A stretch of DNA of 31,411 nucleotides, from positions 1 through 31,411 of the IMG/VR virus record IMGVR_UViG_3300042922_000357; one strand, written 5' to 3'. The notes below the pieces were generated by a model. That model saw only the letters and a program-made list of their open reading frames with translations, made no database searches and was not told the origin of the DNA. How positions within the stretch are numbered: position 1 is the stretch's first letter; each line of letters starts with the position of its first letter. This DNA is from a virus. The position numbers and the translations under genes are program-made. Shown piece after piece: positions 12,998-20,893 of this stretch.

Positions 12998-13515
12998 GCC
13001 TAAATATGTACGCCATCATTTGGAACAAATACATCAAAGATTTGGTTATCGCTGAAACCGAAGAGTCAGCCCGCGAGCTATTATGCGATGAAGAAATAGG
13101 AATTAACGCGAAAGACGAGGACGTGAAATGCGTAAAGTTAGACGATACCTTGCAGACTTTTACCAAAAATGGCATCCAAAGCGTGCGGGAGATTATCGAA
13201 CAGTACGGAAAGCCGATTTATTTGTTAAGCATAGATGATATTAGAATCCAATTCTCCGAGGTGAGTGCGATGAATGAAGAGGAGGCATTAAAGCTTATCA
13301 AGCAAGTGTTTGACGAGAAGCTGAAGGACGGATTATTGAACCTACAGGTAAAATGGCTTATTGATCAGGCTGAAAAAGTCCACCCATTAGAACAACGCAT
13401 TGAGAATTTATTAAGCGTAATAAACTCAATCCGTAAAGAAGTTGAGGAACACTGTACTCCTGCATTTTCTCAGCATGTCAGCATGATTTCAAACCGAGCA
13501 CGTGAAGAGAACTGA
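12994..13515 (+). CDS. Hypothetical protein, 173 aa
   Basis: Unrecognised soluble protein. N-terminal half begins MSLNMYAIIWNKYIKDLVIA and is mixed alpha/beta; the C-terminal half (EEEALKLIKQVFDEKLKDGL to the end) is helical, charged and coiled-coil-like. It closes the run of overlapping early genes that began near 10179; the next gene is 152 bp away. Confidence 0.7.
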   Translation: MSLNMYAIIWNKYIKDLVIAETEESARELLCDEEIGINAKDEDVKCVKLDDTLQTFTKNGIQSVREIIEQYGKPIYLLSIDDIRIQFSEVSAMNEEEALKLIKQVFDEKLKDGLLNLQVKWLIDQAEKVHPLEQRIENLLSVINSIRKEVEEHCTPAFSQHVSMISNRAREEN

Positions 13516-13667
13516 TGCATTTGGCCGGAGGCCTCCGAGACCGACCGAATTACCCAGCGAAGCGGGGGCCGCCAGCCTGTGAACTTATCCTTATAAGTAG
13601 GAACATACCCCTACAACTATCCAACGGATAGGATTATCTAAATTAAGCTAAGGGAAGAGGTTGAATG
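13516..13667. promoter_or_regulatory. Intergenic region with palindrome and tandem dyads
   Basis: Contains the perfect 12-bp palindrome CGGAGGCCTCCG (13526-13537). Further on are two adjacent short hairpins, GTAGG/CCTAC around 13597-13614 and CTATCC/GGATAG (13617-13622/13626-13631, 3-nt loop). TATCC-like motifs recur on both strands. This is the first real gap after a long overlapping operon, so it likely holds a promoter or regulatory site; no convincing -35/-10 pair is seen and no T-run follows the hairpins. Confidence 0.4.
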
Positions 13668-14246
13668 ATGAGCTATCTTAAACTGATGATGACCGAGGGA
13701 AATAAGAATGTAGAACTGGAGATTGAGAATTCCGATGAGAAGCAGCGTAATGACACTGTCATGGGTCTGTTCCGCTTCTTCGGGGATAAGGAAGCAATCA
13801 GCATTCCTGCAATCATGATAACTGCGTCGAAGGAGAAAGCAGATCCCGCTCCTCTGCCGACTTTGAGCGCAGGGGGGACAACAACAACACCTGAGCTGTA
13901 CAAGCCCGCAAAACCGCCTCTCATGCATTCAGAGCGGACGCTGCAAATGCCGATTGGTGAAATTACTGGTTCTGCTTCAACGGATGAGGGCAGCACTGTA
14001 CCGGAGCATTACAAGACAGGTATCAAGTATAAGGACGGCATCCCACATTACCGGATGCGTTACTGGTGCAAAAACCAAAAATGCCGCGACAAGGGGACGG
14101 ATTATATCCTTCCAGATGAAATGATAGCTAACTGCAGAACCTGCGGTACAGCCCATAAGGTTCGGCCAGCTGCTCCTAAAGGGGAGCGGGACAATTACGG
14201 GAACTTCTTTATCGCCGACGCGCTTGCGGAAGGGGCAATGGGCTAG
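13668..14246 (+). CDS. Hypothetical protein with one zinc knuckle pair, 192 aa
   Basis: The second ATG (13668) is better spaced from AGAGG than the first (13665). N-terminal 45 residues contain a compact beta-like segment, followed by a long low-complexity Pro/Thr/Ala linker (about 55-110). The C-terminal domain (HYKTGIKYKDGIPHYRMRYW) has CKNQKC and CRTC, a likely zinc ribbon. It resembles modular phage early proteins; no function recognised. Confidence 0.65.
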   Translation: MSYLKLMMTEGNKNVELEIENSDEKQRNDTVMGLFRFFGDKEAISIPAIMITASKEKADPAPLPTLSAGGTTTTPELYKPAKPPLMHSERTLQMPIGEITGSASTDEGSTVPEHYKTGIKYKDGIPHYRMRYWCKNQKCRDKGTDYILPDEMIANCRTCGTAHKVRPAAPKGERDNYGNFFIADALAEGAMG

Positions 14247-14247
14247 A

Positions 14248-14379
14248 ATGGTAGACTTAATTATTCTGATATTTGCAGTAATCGGCTCATTGACTATAGG
14301 GACGTTTGCGGGGGCGATGATCCTTGGAGGGAAGATTGATATCCAGATCTGGAGCGGGAATGGAGATGACGAGCAATGA
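14248..14379 (+). CDS. Small membrane protein, 43 aa
   Basis: ATG 14248 follows AAGGGG. Nearly all of the protein is a single transmembrane helix (DLIILIFAVIGSLTIGTFAG) with a short polar tail. The stop overlaps the next start as ATGA (14376). Role unknown; a single-pass phage protein outside the lysis cassette. Confidence 0.6.
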   Translation: MVDLIILIFAVIGSLTIGTFAGAMILGGKIDIQIWSGNGDDEQ

Positions 14380-14609
14380 GCATAATTCACATGCGTAAAT
14401 CAAAGGCTTCGAAAAGAGTCTGGAGGATCTTGCAGCGCATTACCGGCTTTCACCGGATTCATCACCATTACTGGTCTTACGGATGGAAACTCCCGTTTCT
14501 GAAGGTTGGATATTTTCCAAAGGGACTGTTCGGCACTAAATACGGATTCAAGCAGCTCAAAGGGCGCGGACATGATTATCACAATTGTACCAAGACTGGG
14601 ATTTATTAA
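14376..14609 (+). CDS. Basic hypothetical protein, 77 aa
   Basis: Very basic, rich in Lys, His, Tyr and Trp (MRKSKASKRVWRILQRITGF, HRIHHHYWSYGWKLPF). The ATGA overlap and an upstream GGAG support it. It could bind nucleic acid, but no family is recognised. Confidence 0.6.
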   Translation: MSIIHMRKSKASKRVWRILQRITGFHRIHHHYWSYGWKLPFLKVGYFPKGLFGTKYGFKQLKGRGHDYHNCTKTGIY

Positions 14610-14627
14610 GCAGGAGGGGGGATTTTC

Positions 14628-14906
14628 GTGGATAAATTCACATCCGAAATGCTTGCCCGCATTGCTGCAGCTGCAGATTTATCGCTTATCAAGTTTGATC
14701 ACGAAGACCTTGATAAATATATCGAAAAGGGAAACGACATCGATAAAACGGTGCTCATGACATCTTTCGATGAAATGAAAGATTGGAGAAGAGTCAAAAC
14801 AAAGCACGGCCTGCTGGAAGTGAAATATTCCTCAGTGCTCCCTCCCAATACGATGTGGCTAATTAAAACGAATTCATGGGGATACACTCCTTGGAAGTAT
14901 CAATAG
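14628..14906 (+). CDS. Hypothetical protein, 92 aa
   Basis: GTG start (14628) preceded by GGAGGGGGG. Soluble alpha/beta protein beginning MDKFTSEMLARIAAAADLSL and ending in an aromatic strand region (PPNTMWLIKTNSWGYTPWKY). No family recognised. Confidence 0.65.
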   Translation: MDKFTSEMLARIAAAADLSLIKFDHEDLDKYIEKGNDIDKTVLMTSFDEMKDWRRVKTKHGLLEVKYSSVLPPNTMWLIKTNSWGYTPWKYQ

Positions 14907-14956
14907 GAAAACGGAGAGGAATTATACCAAATATTATTCTGGAGAGGATGAAAAGT

Positions 14957-15076
14957 ATGGCAGAAGCGGCATGGCTTCTAGTACCGGCATGTTTGGTAGG
15001 AGCGGCATTCCTGCTCCACGGTTTCAATTTTGTGACGATCCACAAGCACTATTACAATCACGAAAAGAAGGAATAG
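14957..15076 (+). CDS. Small single-pass membrane protein, 39 aa
   Basis: The ATG at 14957 lies 9 nt after GGAGAGG; an ATG at 14948 touches the site and is less likely. One hydrophobic helix (AAWLLVPACLVGAAFLLHGF) is followed by a His/Lys-rich tail. Function unknown. Confidence 0.5.
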   Translation: MAEAAWLLVPACLVGAAFLLHGFNFVTIHKHYYNHEKKE

Positions 15077-15086
15077 GCATAGCAAA

Positions 15087-15120
15087 GCCCCTGCAATCCT
15101 TGGCCGGGTCCGCAGGGGGC
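15087..15120 (+). terminator. Hairpin, possible weak terminator or attenuator
   Basis: CCCCTGC/GCAGGGG (15088-15094/15112-15118) with a 17-nt loop, 11 bp after the preceding stop. There is no T-run, so it may need a factor, stabilise RNA, or regulate the ArpU-like gene that follows at 15175. The rest of the gap (15121-15174) shows only the ribosome site. Confidence 0.35.
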
Positions 15121-15174
15121 GTATACAAACAAATGTTCCTCTCACTATATTATCATAAAGGAGTTGCCGAGAGG

Positions 15175-15693
15175 ATGAACAATGTTCAGATCATGCCACA
15201 ATGGTCGGTGATGGACTTAGGTGAGGCGACAGTATTAAATTACGAGCGTTCCCGCCTTGGAGCTGAGAGGGCGTACAGACGGGCTGACGCAGACGATAAG
15301 AAGGTTATCACCGGCATGGTCTCCGATTGTGAGTTTGTCATAGAGTGGTTATCCACCGGACGGCGACCAGGTAACAAGCGCGGGGTAGAGCGGCGGGCAG
15401 CCTATCAGAATGAGAAGCCAATGGACCCATTGCGGATGCAGGCGTTCGCTTCCAGGAGCACAGCAGGCAGTCCAAGTAACCTAAGCGATTGGGAAATGTT
15501 CCAACTGGAGGACGCACTATCAACGCTAAGTCCACGGGAGCGGGAGTGTTATACCCTGGCGCAAGGTGAATGCTTCTCTTACGCAGAAATTGCAATGATG
15601 CTATTCATAAGCAAATCCAGTGTTCAAGATTATGTAGAGCGGGCGAAGAAGAAAATCACTGAAGCACTGAACACCAGTTTGTTTCTTACGTGA
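15175..15693 (+). CDS. ArpU-like late gene regulator (sigma-70 region 4-type HTH)
   Basis: A 172-residue protein whose C-terminal part is a sigma region 4 helix-turn-helix: LEDALSTLSPRERECYTLAQ, then CFSYAEIAMMLFISKSSVQD and YVERAKKKITEAL. Proteins of this ArpU/RinA class sit just before terminase genes and switch on packaging, structural and lysis genes. The ATG at 15175 is used, with AAAGGAG about 11 nt upstream; the open frame to its left has no better signal. It precedes a dyad-rich control region and the terminase. Family and position agree; the binding site is not known. Confidence 0.8.
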   Translation: MNNVQIMPQWSVMDLGEATVLNYERSRLGAERAYRRADADDKKVITGMVSDCEFVIEWLSTGRRPGNKRGVERRAAYQNEKPMDPLRMQAFASRSTAGSPSNLSDWEMFQLEDALSTLSPRERECYTLAQGECFSYAEIAMMLFISKSSVQDYVERAKKKITEALNTSLFLT

Positions 15694-15712
15694 TTTTTGC
15701 CATACGATTGCC

Positions 15713-15752
15713 ACCTATAGGTATAACCTATAAACGGTTATTGGTTTATAAG
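15713..15752. promoter_or_regulatory. Dyad cluster, candidate ArpU-type site / late promoter region
   Basis: The perfect palindrome ACCTATAGGT (15713-15722) is followed by the inverted pair TATAAAC/GTTTATA (15729-15735/15744-15750; 8 of 9 bases if extended). It lies just after the ArpU-like gene and before a terminator. AT-rich, non-coding and highly symmetrical, so a regulator binding site is likely. A late promoter could overlap it but is not defined. Confidence 0.5.
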
Positions 15753-15767
15753 TTTGTGACGGGTGGA

Positions 15768-15794
15768 GAGTCGCTGTAACGCGGCTCTTTTTTT
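15768..15794 (+). terminator. Rho-independent terminator after the ArpU-like gene
   Basis: Stem GAGTCGC/GCGGCTC (15768-15774/15781-15787, one G-U pair), 6-nt loop, followed by seven T. It ends the early/middle transcript; the next gene starts only 16 nt beyond the T-run. Confidence 0.85.
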
Positions 15795-15809
15795 ATTGGA
15801 GGATTGATC

Positions 15810-16016
15810 ATGGAGAAGATGCCGCGGCAGTTATATGTTCCACCTCGGCAGCCTGAGAAATGCAGAAGCTGCTTGTGGGGAGAGTGGACCGGTACGAAGC
15901 AATTCTGTAGTCGCTTGGAATGCCAGAGGAATGATATGAAACGGGGGGGACGAAACTGCAGCGCAACCCGGATACCTGAAAAAGGCGAAAAACCTTCAAA
16001 ATCGTCCCAAAATTAA
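15810..16016 (+). CDS. Small Cys-rich protein, 68 aa
   Basis: ATG 15810 lies 7 nt after GGAGG. The N-terminal CRSC and the later CSRLEC form a likely zinc site; the C-terminus is basic and Lys/Ser-rich. It sits alone between two terminator hairpins just upstream of the terminase, so it is probably transcribed by read-through or from a promoter near 15713. No family recognised. Confidence 0.65.
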   Translation: MEKMPRQLYVPPRQPEKCRSCLWGEWTGTKQFCSRLECQRNDMKRGGRNCSATRIPEKGEKPSKSSQN

Positions 16017-16152
16017 AGCTCTGGGTCCCTCTGGGAAATAAAAAAGAATGCGGGTGCGCGTGAGCCCGATTTTCGGCTAGGTTTATTTTCGAAATAGTCG
16101 CTTCGTTTCTGTATTCAGGCGATTGCATAAATAACCGTATATGATGAATAAA
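16017..16152. other. Non-coding region, candidate cos
   Basis: 136 bp without a credible gene, ahead of a Nu1/GpA-type terminase. Phages with this terminase class cut at cos sites normally lying just upstream of the small terminase gene. It contains a GC-rich block with CGGG...CCCG symmetry near 16053-16073. The cut site itself cannot be read from sequence alone. Confidence 0.3.
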
Positions 16153-16183
16153 CCAAAAACCCTTGATACATAAGGGTTTTTGG
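16153..16183. terminator. Strong hairpin, likely terminator before the packaging operon
   Basis: Perfect 12-bp stem CCAAAAACCCTT/AAGGGTTTTTGG with a 7-nt loop (16165-16171), followed by TCGTTTTC. The A- and T-rich arms can give a U-tract in either direction, so it may be bidirectional. Only 50 bp separate it from the small terminase gene and they hold a ribosome site but no clear promoter, which suggests read-through or antitermination for the late operon. Confidence 0.65.
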
Positions 16184-16233
16184 TCGTTTTCAGGATTTTA
16201 TGAGGTCATTTTGAGGGGAGGGGGAGGCATTTA

Positions 16234-16773
16234 ATGGCGAAATCAGGGGATATACAAAGCGAAATGATATTTACCACCAATCAGATGGCGGAATTGCTTG
16301 GCCTGACTCCGCGCCGGATTCAGCAGTTGGCTGAAGAGGGCGTAATCGTAAAGAGTAGCCGGGGCAAGTATGTGGCAGCTGAAAGCATCCAAAATTATAT
16401 CCAGTTTCAGTCTGAAAGCGGCGGTGGAGCTTCTGAAGTCGATTATTTTGATGAAAGAGCCCTGCATGAGCGGGTAAAACGGCGCAAAGCGGAGCTGGAA
16501 TTGGCTGTAATGGAGGGGGATCTACACCGTTCCGACGATGTAAGGCTGGTCATGAATGACATGATTGTGACCTTTCGTTCCCGGATTCTCGCGATGCCTT
16601 CCAAACTAGCCCCTCAAATGCTTGGGCAAAGCGAGCTGCCGGTAGTGCTGGACCTTCTTACGAAGGAGGTAAAGGAGGCGGCATCCGAGCTTTCCGAGTA
16701 CGATCCGGAGAAATTCTATGCTGTCAGTGAGGAATATGTGGGGTTGACGGCCGATGCCGAAGATACCAGCTAA
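16234..16773 (+). CDS. terS: Terminase small subunit, Nu1-like
   Basis: Binds the packaging site and loads the large terminase. The 179 residues match the size of lambda Nu1 (181). An N-terminal winged HTH (about 11-55: TTNQMAELLGLTPRRIQQLA, EEGVIVKSSRGKYV) is followed by the family block RVKRRKAELELAVMEGDL, HRSDDVRLVMNDM and FRSRILAMPSKLAPQ, then an acidic C-terminus for contact with the large subunit. GGGGGAGG lies before the ATG. Overlaps the large-subunit gene by 20 bp. Confidence 0.9.
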   Translation: MAKSGDIQSEMIFTTNQMAELLGLTPRRIQQLAEEGVIVKSSRGKYVAAESIQNYIQFQSESGGGASEVDYFDERALHERVKRRKAELELAVMEGDLHRSDDVRLVMNDMIVTFRSRILAMPSKLAPQMLGQSELPVVLDLLTKEVKEAASELSEYDPEKFYAVSEEYVGLTADAEDTS

Positions 16774-18580
16774 ACTTAATCAACTATTTAAGGGATTTGC
16801 GAAGCTTATCGCCCCGCCTCCTGACCTGACGGTATCCCAATGGGCAGATGCTTACCGCAAACTATCCCGAGAGGATTCATCGGAACCAGGACAATGGCGA
16901 ACCAGTCGAGCACCATTCCAAAAAGAGCCGATGGACGCAATTAATGATCCGCATGTTGAAACCATTGTTCTCATGTGGGCTTCGCAGACCGGGAAAACAG
17001 CGCTGATGATGAACGTCATGGGCTTCTTTGTCGATTATGACCCGGCGCCGATTATGTTGGTGCAACCGACGATCACAATGGCCGAGGCTTTTTCAAAGGA
17101 TCGACTCGCGCCGATGATTCGGGACAATCCAACTATCAAAGACAAGGTTCATGACGTGAAAAGCAAGGACAGCGGCAATACCATCCTGCATAAACGCTTC
17201 CCGGGCGGCAGCATCACCATGTCGGGGGCCAATTCTCCGGCTTCGCTGGCTTCCCGCCCGATACGCATCGTCATGATGGATGAGATTGACCGGTTCCCGG
17301 AATCGGCCGGCACTGAGGGTGATCCGGTCAACCTAGCGACAGCCCGCAGTGAGACCTTCTGGAACAAAAAACGGATTCTTATCAGCACGCCAACAGTCAT
17401 GGGGGCATCCCGCATCGATTTCGCTTATGAGAATAGCACGATGGAGCAATGGCATTTGCCTTGTCCGGAATGCGAGGAGCCGCAGCCGTTGATCTGGAAG
17501 GGAATCGAATTTGATTTTGATGAAAAAGCCAACCGAATCAAGAGTGTGGCTTATCGGTGCCAGCACTGCGGCATGCTTTCCACGGAACACGAATGGAAGT
17601 CCGGGGCAGGAACTTGGGTCGCCCGTAAGGATCATGCTGACACTCGCGGCTTCCACCTCAATGCCTTGGCTTCACACTTTGTTTCCTGGTCGCGGATCGT
17701 GAACAAATTTCGGGAAGCGACCAGGGGCGGCAAAGAAATGCTCAAGACCTTTTTCAATACGGTCATGGCAGAAGCCTGGGAAGAAACAGGCGAGAAGTTG
17801 GATGATGAAATGCTCTACCAGCGCCGGGAGGATTATGGCGAAGAAATAGATGTGCCCAGCGAAGCGGTACTGCTGACGGCAGGAGTGGATACCCAGGACA
17901 ACCGGTTAGAGGTGGAGGTCGTCGGCTGGGGGGCGGGCAAGGAGAGCTGGGGAATTCAATATCATATTATCCCCGGTAATCCTGCGCTGCCTGAGATATG
18001 GCAGGAGCTGGACACTTATCTGGACCGTCAATGGAAACGGGCAGATGGTTCTTCTGCCGTCATTGCTGCAGCGTGCATCGATTCCGGAGGTCACCATACC
18101 ACCGAGGTCTATAAATACTGTAAACGGCGGGAACACCGGCGTATTTTCGCAATCAAAGGGGAAGGCGGGCCCGGCAAACCAATTATTGCCGGACACAGCC
18201 GGACGAAACGGGAGAAGTGCCTGCTGGTTCGGGTCGGTGTCGATGCCGGGAAAGAGCGAATCACCTCTAACCTGAAGCTGGAAGAGTGGGGGCCGGGATA
18301 CTGCCATTTCCCGGACGCCGCGGACAAGGGATATTCAGAGCAATACTTCCGCGGTCTCACGGCAGAGCGCAAGGTGCTTCGCTACTATAAGGGCCAGCCC
18401 CGGTACGAGTGGCAGAAGACAACGGCCCGAAATGAACCCTTGGACTTGCGAAATTATGCTATGGCCGCGCTGGAGATCGTGAAACCGAACCTCGATGCGC
18501 TGCCTCCGGCTTCAGGCCAGTCATTAGGAGCGCCGAAGAAGCCAAAGCGTAAGCGCGGGACCATCAGTAAAGGATTGTAA
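16754..18580 (+). CDS. terL: Terminase large subunit, lambda GpA family
   Basis: ATP-driven packaging motor and cos-cutting nuclease, 608 residues. The ATPase domain has the Walker A-like MWASQTGKTA (74-83), Walker B RIVMMDEID (D176, E177) and STP (211-213). A zinc knuckle CPEC/CQHC (237-240/269-272) lies between ATPase and nuclease. The nuclease domain shows AGVDTQDNRLEVEVVGWG (D379), CIDSGGHHT (D443) and DLRNYAM (D564). This is pfam05876-type, which implies cos packaging. The start at 16754 overlaps terS by 20 bp. The C-terminus is basic (PKKPKRKRGTISKG), where the portal-binding end normally is. All key motifs are intact. Confidence 0.96.
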   Translation: MPKIPAKLNQLFKGFAKLIAPPPDLTVSQWADAYRKLSREDSSEPGQWRTSRAPFQKEPMDAINDPHVETIVLMWASQTGKTALMMNVMGFFVDYDPAPIMLVQPTITMAEAFSKDRLAPMIRDNPTIKDKVHDVKSKDSGNTILHKRFPGGSITMSGANSPASLASRPIRIVMMDEIDRFPESAGTEGDPVNLATARSETFWNKKRILISTPTVMGASRIDFAYENSTMEQWHLPCPECEEPQPLIWKGIEFDFDEKANRIKSVAYRCQHCGMLSTEHEWKSGAGTWVARKDHADTRGFHLNALASHFVSWSRIVNKFREATRGGKEMLKTFFNTVMAEAWEETGEKLDDEMLYQRREDYGEEIDVPSEAVLLTAGVDTQDNRLEVEVVGWGAGKESWGIQYHIIPGNPALPEIWQELDTYLDRQWKRADGSSAVIAAACIDSGGHHTTEVYKYCKRREHRRIFAIKGEGGPGKPIIAGHSRTKREKCLLVRVGVDAGKERITSNLKLEEWGPGYCHFPDAADKGYSEQYFRGLTAERKVLRYYKGQPRYEWQKTTARNEPLDLRNYAMAALEIVKPNLDALPPASGQSLGAPKKPKRKRGTISKGL

Positions 18581-18598
18581 GAGAGGAGGTGTATCGAG

Positions 18599-18754
18599 GT
18601 GATAACCGCAGATAGTATTCATCCAATAACAGCAAGTCAATTAAAAAAGGTACTTGGAAAAGCGGAACGCATCGACCTTAGAAGTGAGCGCCCCGCCCCT
18701 GAATCCATTAAATCGTGTACTTCTTCCAAGGGATTTGCGAAGGGTGAACATTAG
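18599..18754 (+). CDS. Small hypothetical or truncated gene, 51 aa
   Basis: GTG 18599 lies 8 nt after AGGAGGTG, a very good ribosome site. The protein (MITADSIHPITASQLKKVLG...) loses any family-like pattern at its end, and its last 47 bp are antisense to the minus-strand gene ending at 18708. This may be a late-operon gene cut short when that cargo gene arrived. Alternatively, it is a genuine small protein. Confidence 0.4.
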   Translation: MITADSIHPITASQLKKVLGKAERIDLRSERPAPESIKSCTSSKGFAKGEH

Positions 18755-18962
18755 AAAGGAACTTTACGATATCTTGTCTTCCACGATATCTAAATCTTCC
18801 ATGTTCTTGAGCAGCTAACACGATTGGCATACTGCCAAAAGCTCTAACCCCAAAACCCATCATTTCTTCGCTTGAAGAGTCTGAACGAAGAACACTGGGT
18901 TTTACAATGACTATGCCAAAAGTAATGCCTTGCTCTTTAATTACTGAACCTTCAAATTGCAT
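18708..18962 (-). CDS. Opposite-strand cargo ('moron') gene, 84 aa, unknown
   Basis: A minus-strand gene inside a plus-strand late operon. AAAGGAG lies 8 nt before its ATG. The protein reads MQFEGSVIKEQGITFGIVIV, continues with GSMPIVLAAQEHGRFRYRGR, and ends VHPSQIPWKKYTI. It resembles small conserved Bacillales proteins that I recall but cannot name. Hand counts of one 60-base line give 33% GC here (18901-18960) against 58% in the terminase (18241-18300), so it is probably recently acquired. A TTGTCG/TAATCA promoter with an 18-bp spacer is possible upstream. Being reversed, it may be expressed from the prophage; function unknown. Confidence 0.7.
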   Translation of the reverse strand: MQFEGSVIKEQGITFGIVIVKPSVLRSDSSSEEMMGFGVRAFGSMPIVLAAQEHGRFRYRGRQDIVKFLSNVHPSQIPWKKYTI

Positions 18963-19085
18963 GAGACCTACTCCTTTCTAAAATGATTAGGAACAATTGA
19001 CTATTTTCGACAACATATTTCGGTTTCCTTCCAAACGAATGTTCTATTGAGAAAAATTAGAAATTGAAAGGGGGTGAAGGAACGT

Positions 19086-19310
19086 ATGCCAATGACATGG
19101 CAAGAAGCAGAAGTGCATTTGAAGGCATGGCAGGCGGCGGACTTGGCGGTTTCGACGGGGCAGTCGTACTCCTTGGGAAGCCGAAGCCTAACGCGGGCCA
19201 ATATCGCGGATATCCGGCAGCAAATTGCCTATTGGGAGAAAAAGGTGCTGGAGCTTCAGACCGGCCGCCGTGGCGCTCGGGTAATGCGTGCGGTTCCGCG
19301 TGACCTATGA
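19086..19310 (+). CDS. Head-tail joining protein, gpW-like
   Basis: A 74-residue gpW family protein that fits in the portal-neck of lambda-like heads. Typical pattern: helical start (WQEAEVHLKAWQAADLAVST), then GQSYSLGSRSLTRANIADIR and QQIAYWEKKVLELQTGRRG. ATG 19086 is preferred because GGGGGTGAAGG precedes it; GTG 19074 sits in that site. It ends in an ATGA overlap with the portal. In lambda the order is A-W-B, exactly as here apart from the inserted cargo gene. Confidence 0.88.
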   Translation: MPMTWQEAEVHLKAWQAADLAVSTGQSYSLGSRSLTRANIADIRQQIAYWEKKVLELQTGRRGARVMRAVPRDL

Positions 19311-20893
19311 ACATTGTCGATCGAGCGGTAGCGGCGGTATCCCCTGAGCGTGGTCTGAAACGGCAGGTCGCGCGCCGGAAAATGGAGGTTATGAACTCCG
19401 GATATGCCAATCATGGAGCCAGTCGGACAAAGAAATCTTTGCTCGGCTGGCTTTTTCGCGGGGGTTCGCCGGATGAGGATATTATCGACAACCTGGAGAC
19501 GCTGCGGCAGCGTTCACGCGATTTGTATATGGGCGGGGCTACGCTGGCAACCGGAGCGCTGAAAACGGCGCGGACAAATATCGTTGGTACCGGCCTACGG
19601 CTAAAGCCGGCGCTGGACACCGATTTCCTGGGCCTAAGTGAGGATGAAGCCCAGGACATAAAACGTACCATTGCCCGAGAATTTTCAATGTGGGCAGACT
19701 CTCTTCACTGTGATGCGAATCGCATCAATAATTTCTATGAGCTGCAGCAGCTCGCCTGTCTGTCCTATCTCATGAGCGGGGATGTGTTCGGCCTGCTGCC
19801 GATGGTTCCGCGCAAGCATTCCATTTATGACCTGCGCATTCGACTGGTTGAAGCAGATCGCTGCTGTGACCCGAGAGACAAGGGCGGGAAGGACATTAAA
19901 GGCGGGGTTGAAGTGAACAGTGACGGCGAGATTGTGGCTTATCACTTCGCCAACAAACACCCCTTAGCCAATGGAGTGTATGACATTAGGGGCTGGGCCA
20001 GAGTCGAGGCGTTTGGCGAAGAGACCGGCCGCCGCAATGTCGTCCACATGATGGAGTCGGAGCGGCCGGAGCAGCGGCGCGGTGTTCCGTTTATCGCGCC
20101 GGTCATCGAATCGCTGAAGCAACTCGGACGTTATACGGAAGCGGAACTGATGGCTGCCGTAGTTTCTGGGATGTTTACCGTCTTTATTCAGTCCGAAACT
20201 GCCGGTAATCCACTGGGAGACGGTATTGACTTGGAAGATCAAGTGGATACCACCGACGATAACAGCTATGAGCTGGGCAATGGGGCAATTGTTGGCTTGG
20301 GACCTGGAGAGACAGCCAACACCGCCAATCCTGGCCGCCCAAACACCGCCTTTGACGGATTTGTAACCTCCATCCTCCGTCAAGTGGGGTCCGCGCTGGA
20401 AATCCCGTATGAGCTACTGGTGAAGAACTTCACTTCTTCATACTCTGCCAGCCGGGCGGCACTACTGGAAGCCTGGAAGATGTTCCGCATGCGCCGGAGC
20501 TGGATCGCAAATGATTTTTGCCAGCCCATATATGAAGAATGGTTCGCAGAAGCCGTAGCAAAGGGACGTATCCCAGCGCCCGGATTTTTTGATGACGAAT
20601 TGATTCGCCGGGCTTATACGAAGGCGGAATGGCATGGTCCGTCACCGGGCCAATTGGATCCGCAGAAGGAAGCGACAGCTGCTGTCACTCGGATTGAGAA
20701 CGGATTGAGTACCCGGGAGCGGGAAGCTGCAGAAATCAACGGCAGCGACTTCGAACAGAATCACCGGCAACTGGTCCGCGAGGAACGCATGCGCCGGGAT
20801 GATGGCTTAACCGCCGCGCCAGCAACGGAGGGAGGTGAAAAAACGAATGCCGAAAATGACGACGACGATCTTCGCCGCCAAGAAGATCAATAA
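19307..20893 (+). CDS. Portal protein, lambda gpB family
   Basis: A 528-residue portal (lambda gpB is 533) that forms the dodecameric vertex through which DNA enters. Family features include RSRDLYMGGATLATGALKTA near 75-95, NIVGTGLRLKP, an LVEADRCCDPRD segment in the central domain, PFIAPVIESLKQLGRYTEAE, and the SYSASRAALLEAWKMFRMRR block near 380. Gene order gpW-portal-protease supports the call. The C-terminus is Glu/Arg-rich (EEGKT... DDDDLRRQEDQ-like) and overlaps the next gene by 47 bp in another frame. Confidence 0.95.
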   Translation: MNIVDRAVAAVSPERGLKRQVARRKMEVMNSGYANHGASRTKKSLLGWLFRGGSPDEDIIDNLETLRQRSRDLYMGGATLATGALKTARTNIVGTGLRLKPALDTDFLGLSEDEAQDIKRTIAREFSMWADSLHCDANRINNFYELQQLACLSYLMSGDVFGLLPMVPRKHSIYDLRIRLVEADRCCDPRDKGGKDIKGGVEVNSDGEIVAYHFANKHPLANGVYDIRGWARVEAFGEETGRRNVVHMMESERPEQRRGVPFIAPVIESLKQLGRYTEAELMAAVVSGMFTVFIQSETAGNPLGDGIDLEDQVDTTDDNSYELGNGAIVGLGPGETANTANPGRPNTAFDGFVTSILRQVGSALEIPYELLVKNFTSSYSASRAALLEAWKMFRMRRSWIANDFCQPIYEEWFAEAVAKGRIPAPGFFDDELIRRAYTKAEWHGPSPGQLDPQKEATAAVTRIENGLSTREREAAEINGSDFEQNHRQLVREERMRRDDGLTAAPATEGGEKTNAENDDDDLRRQEDQ

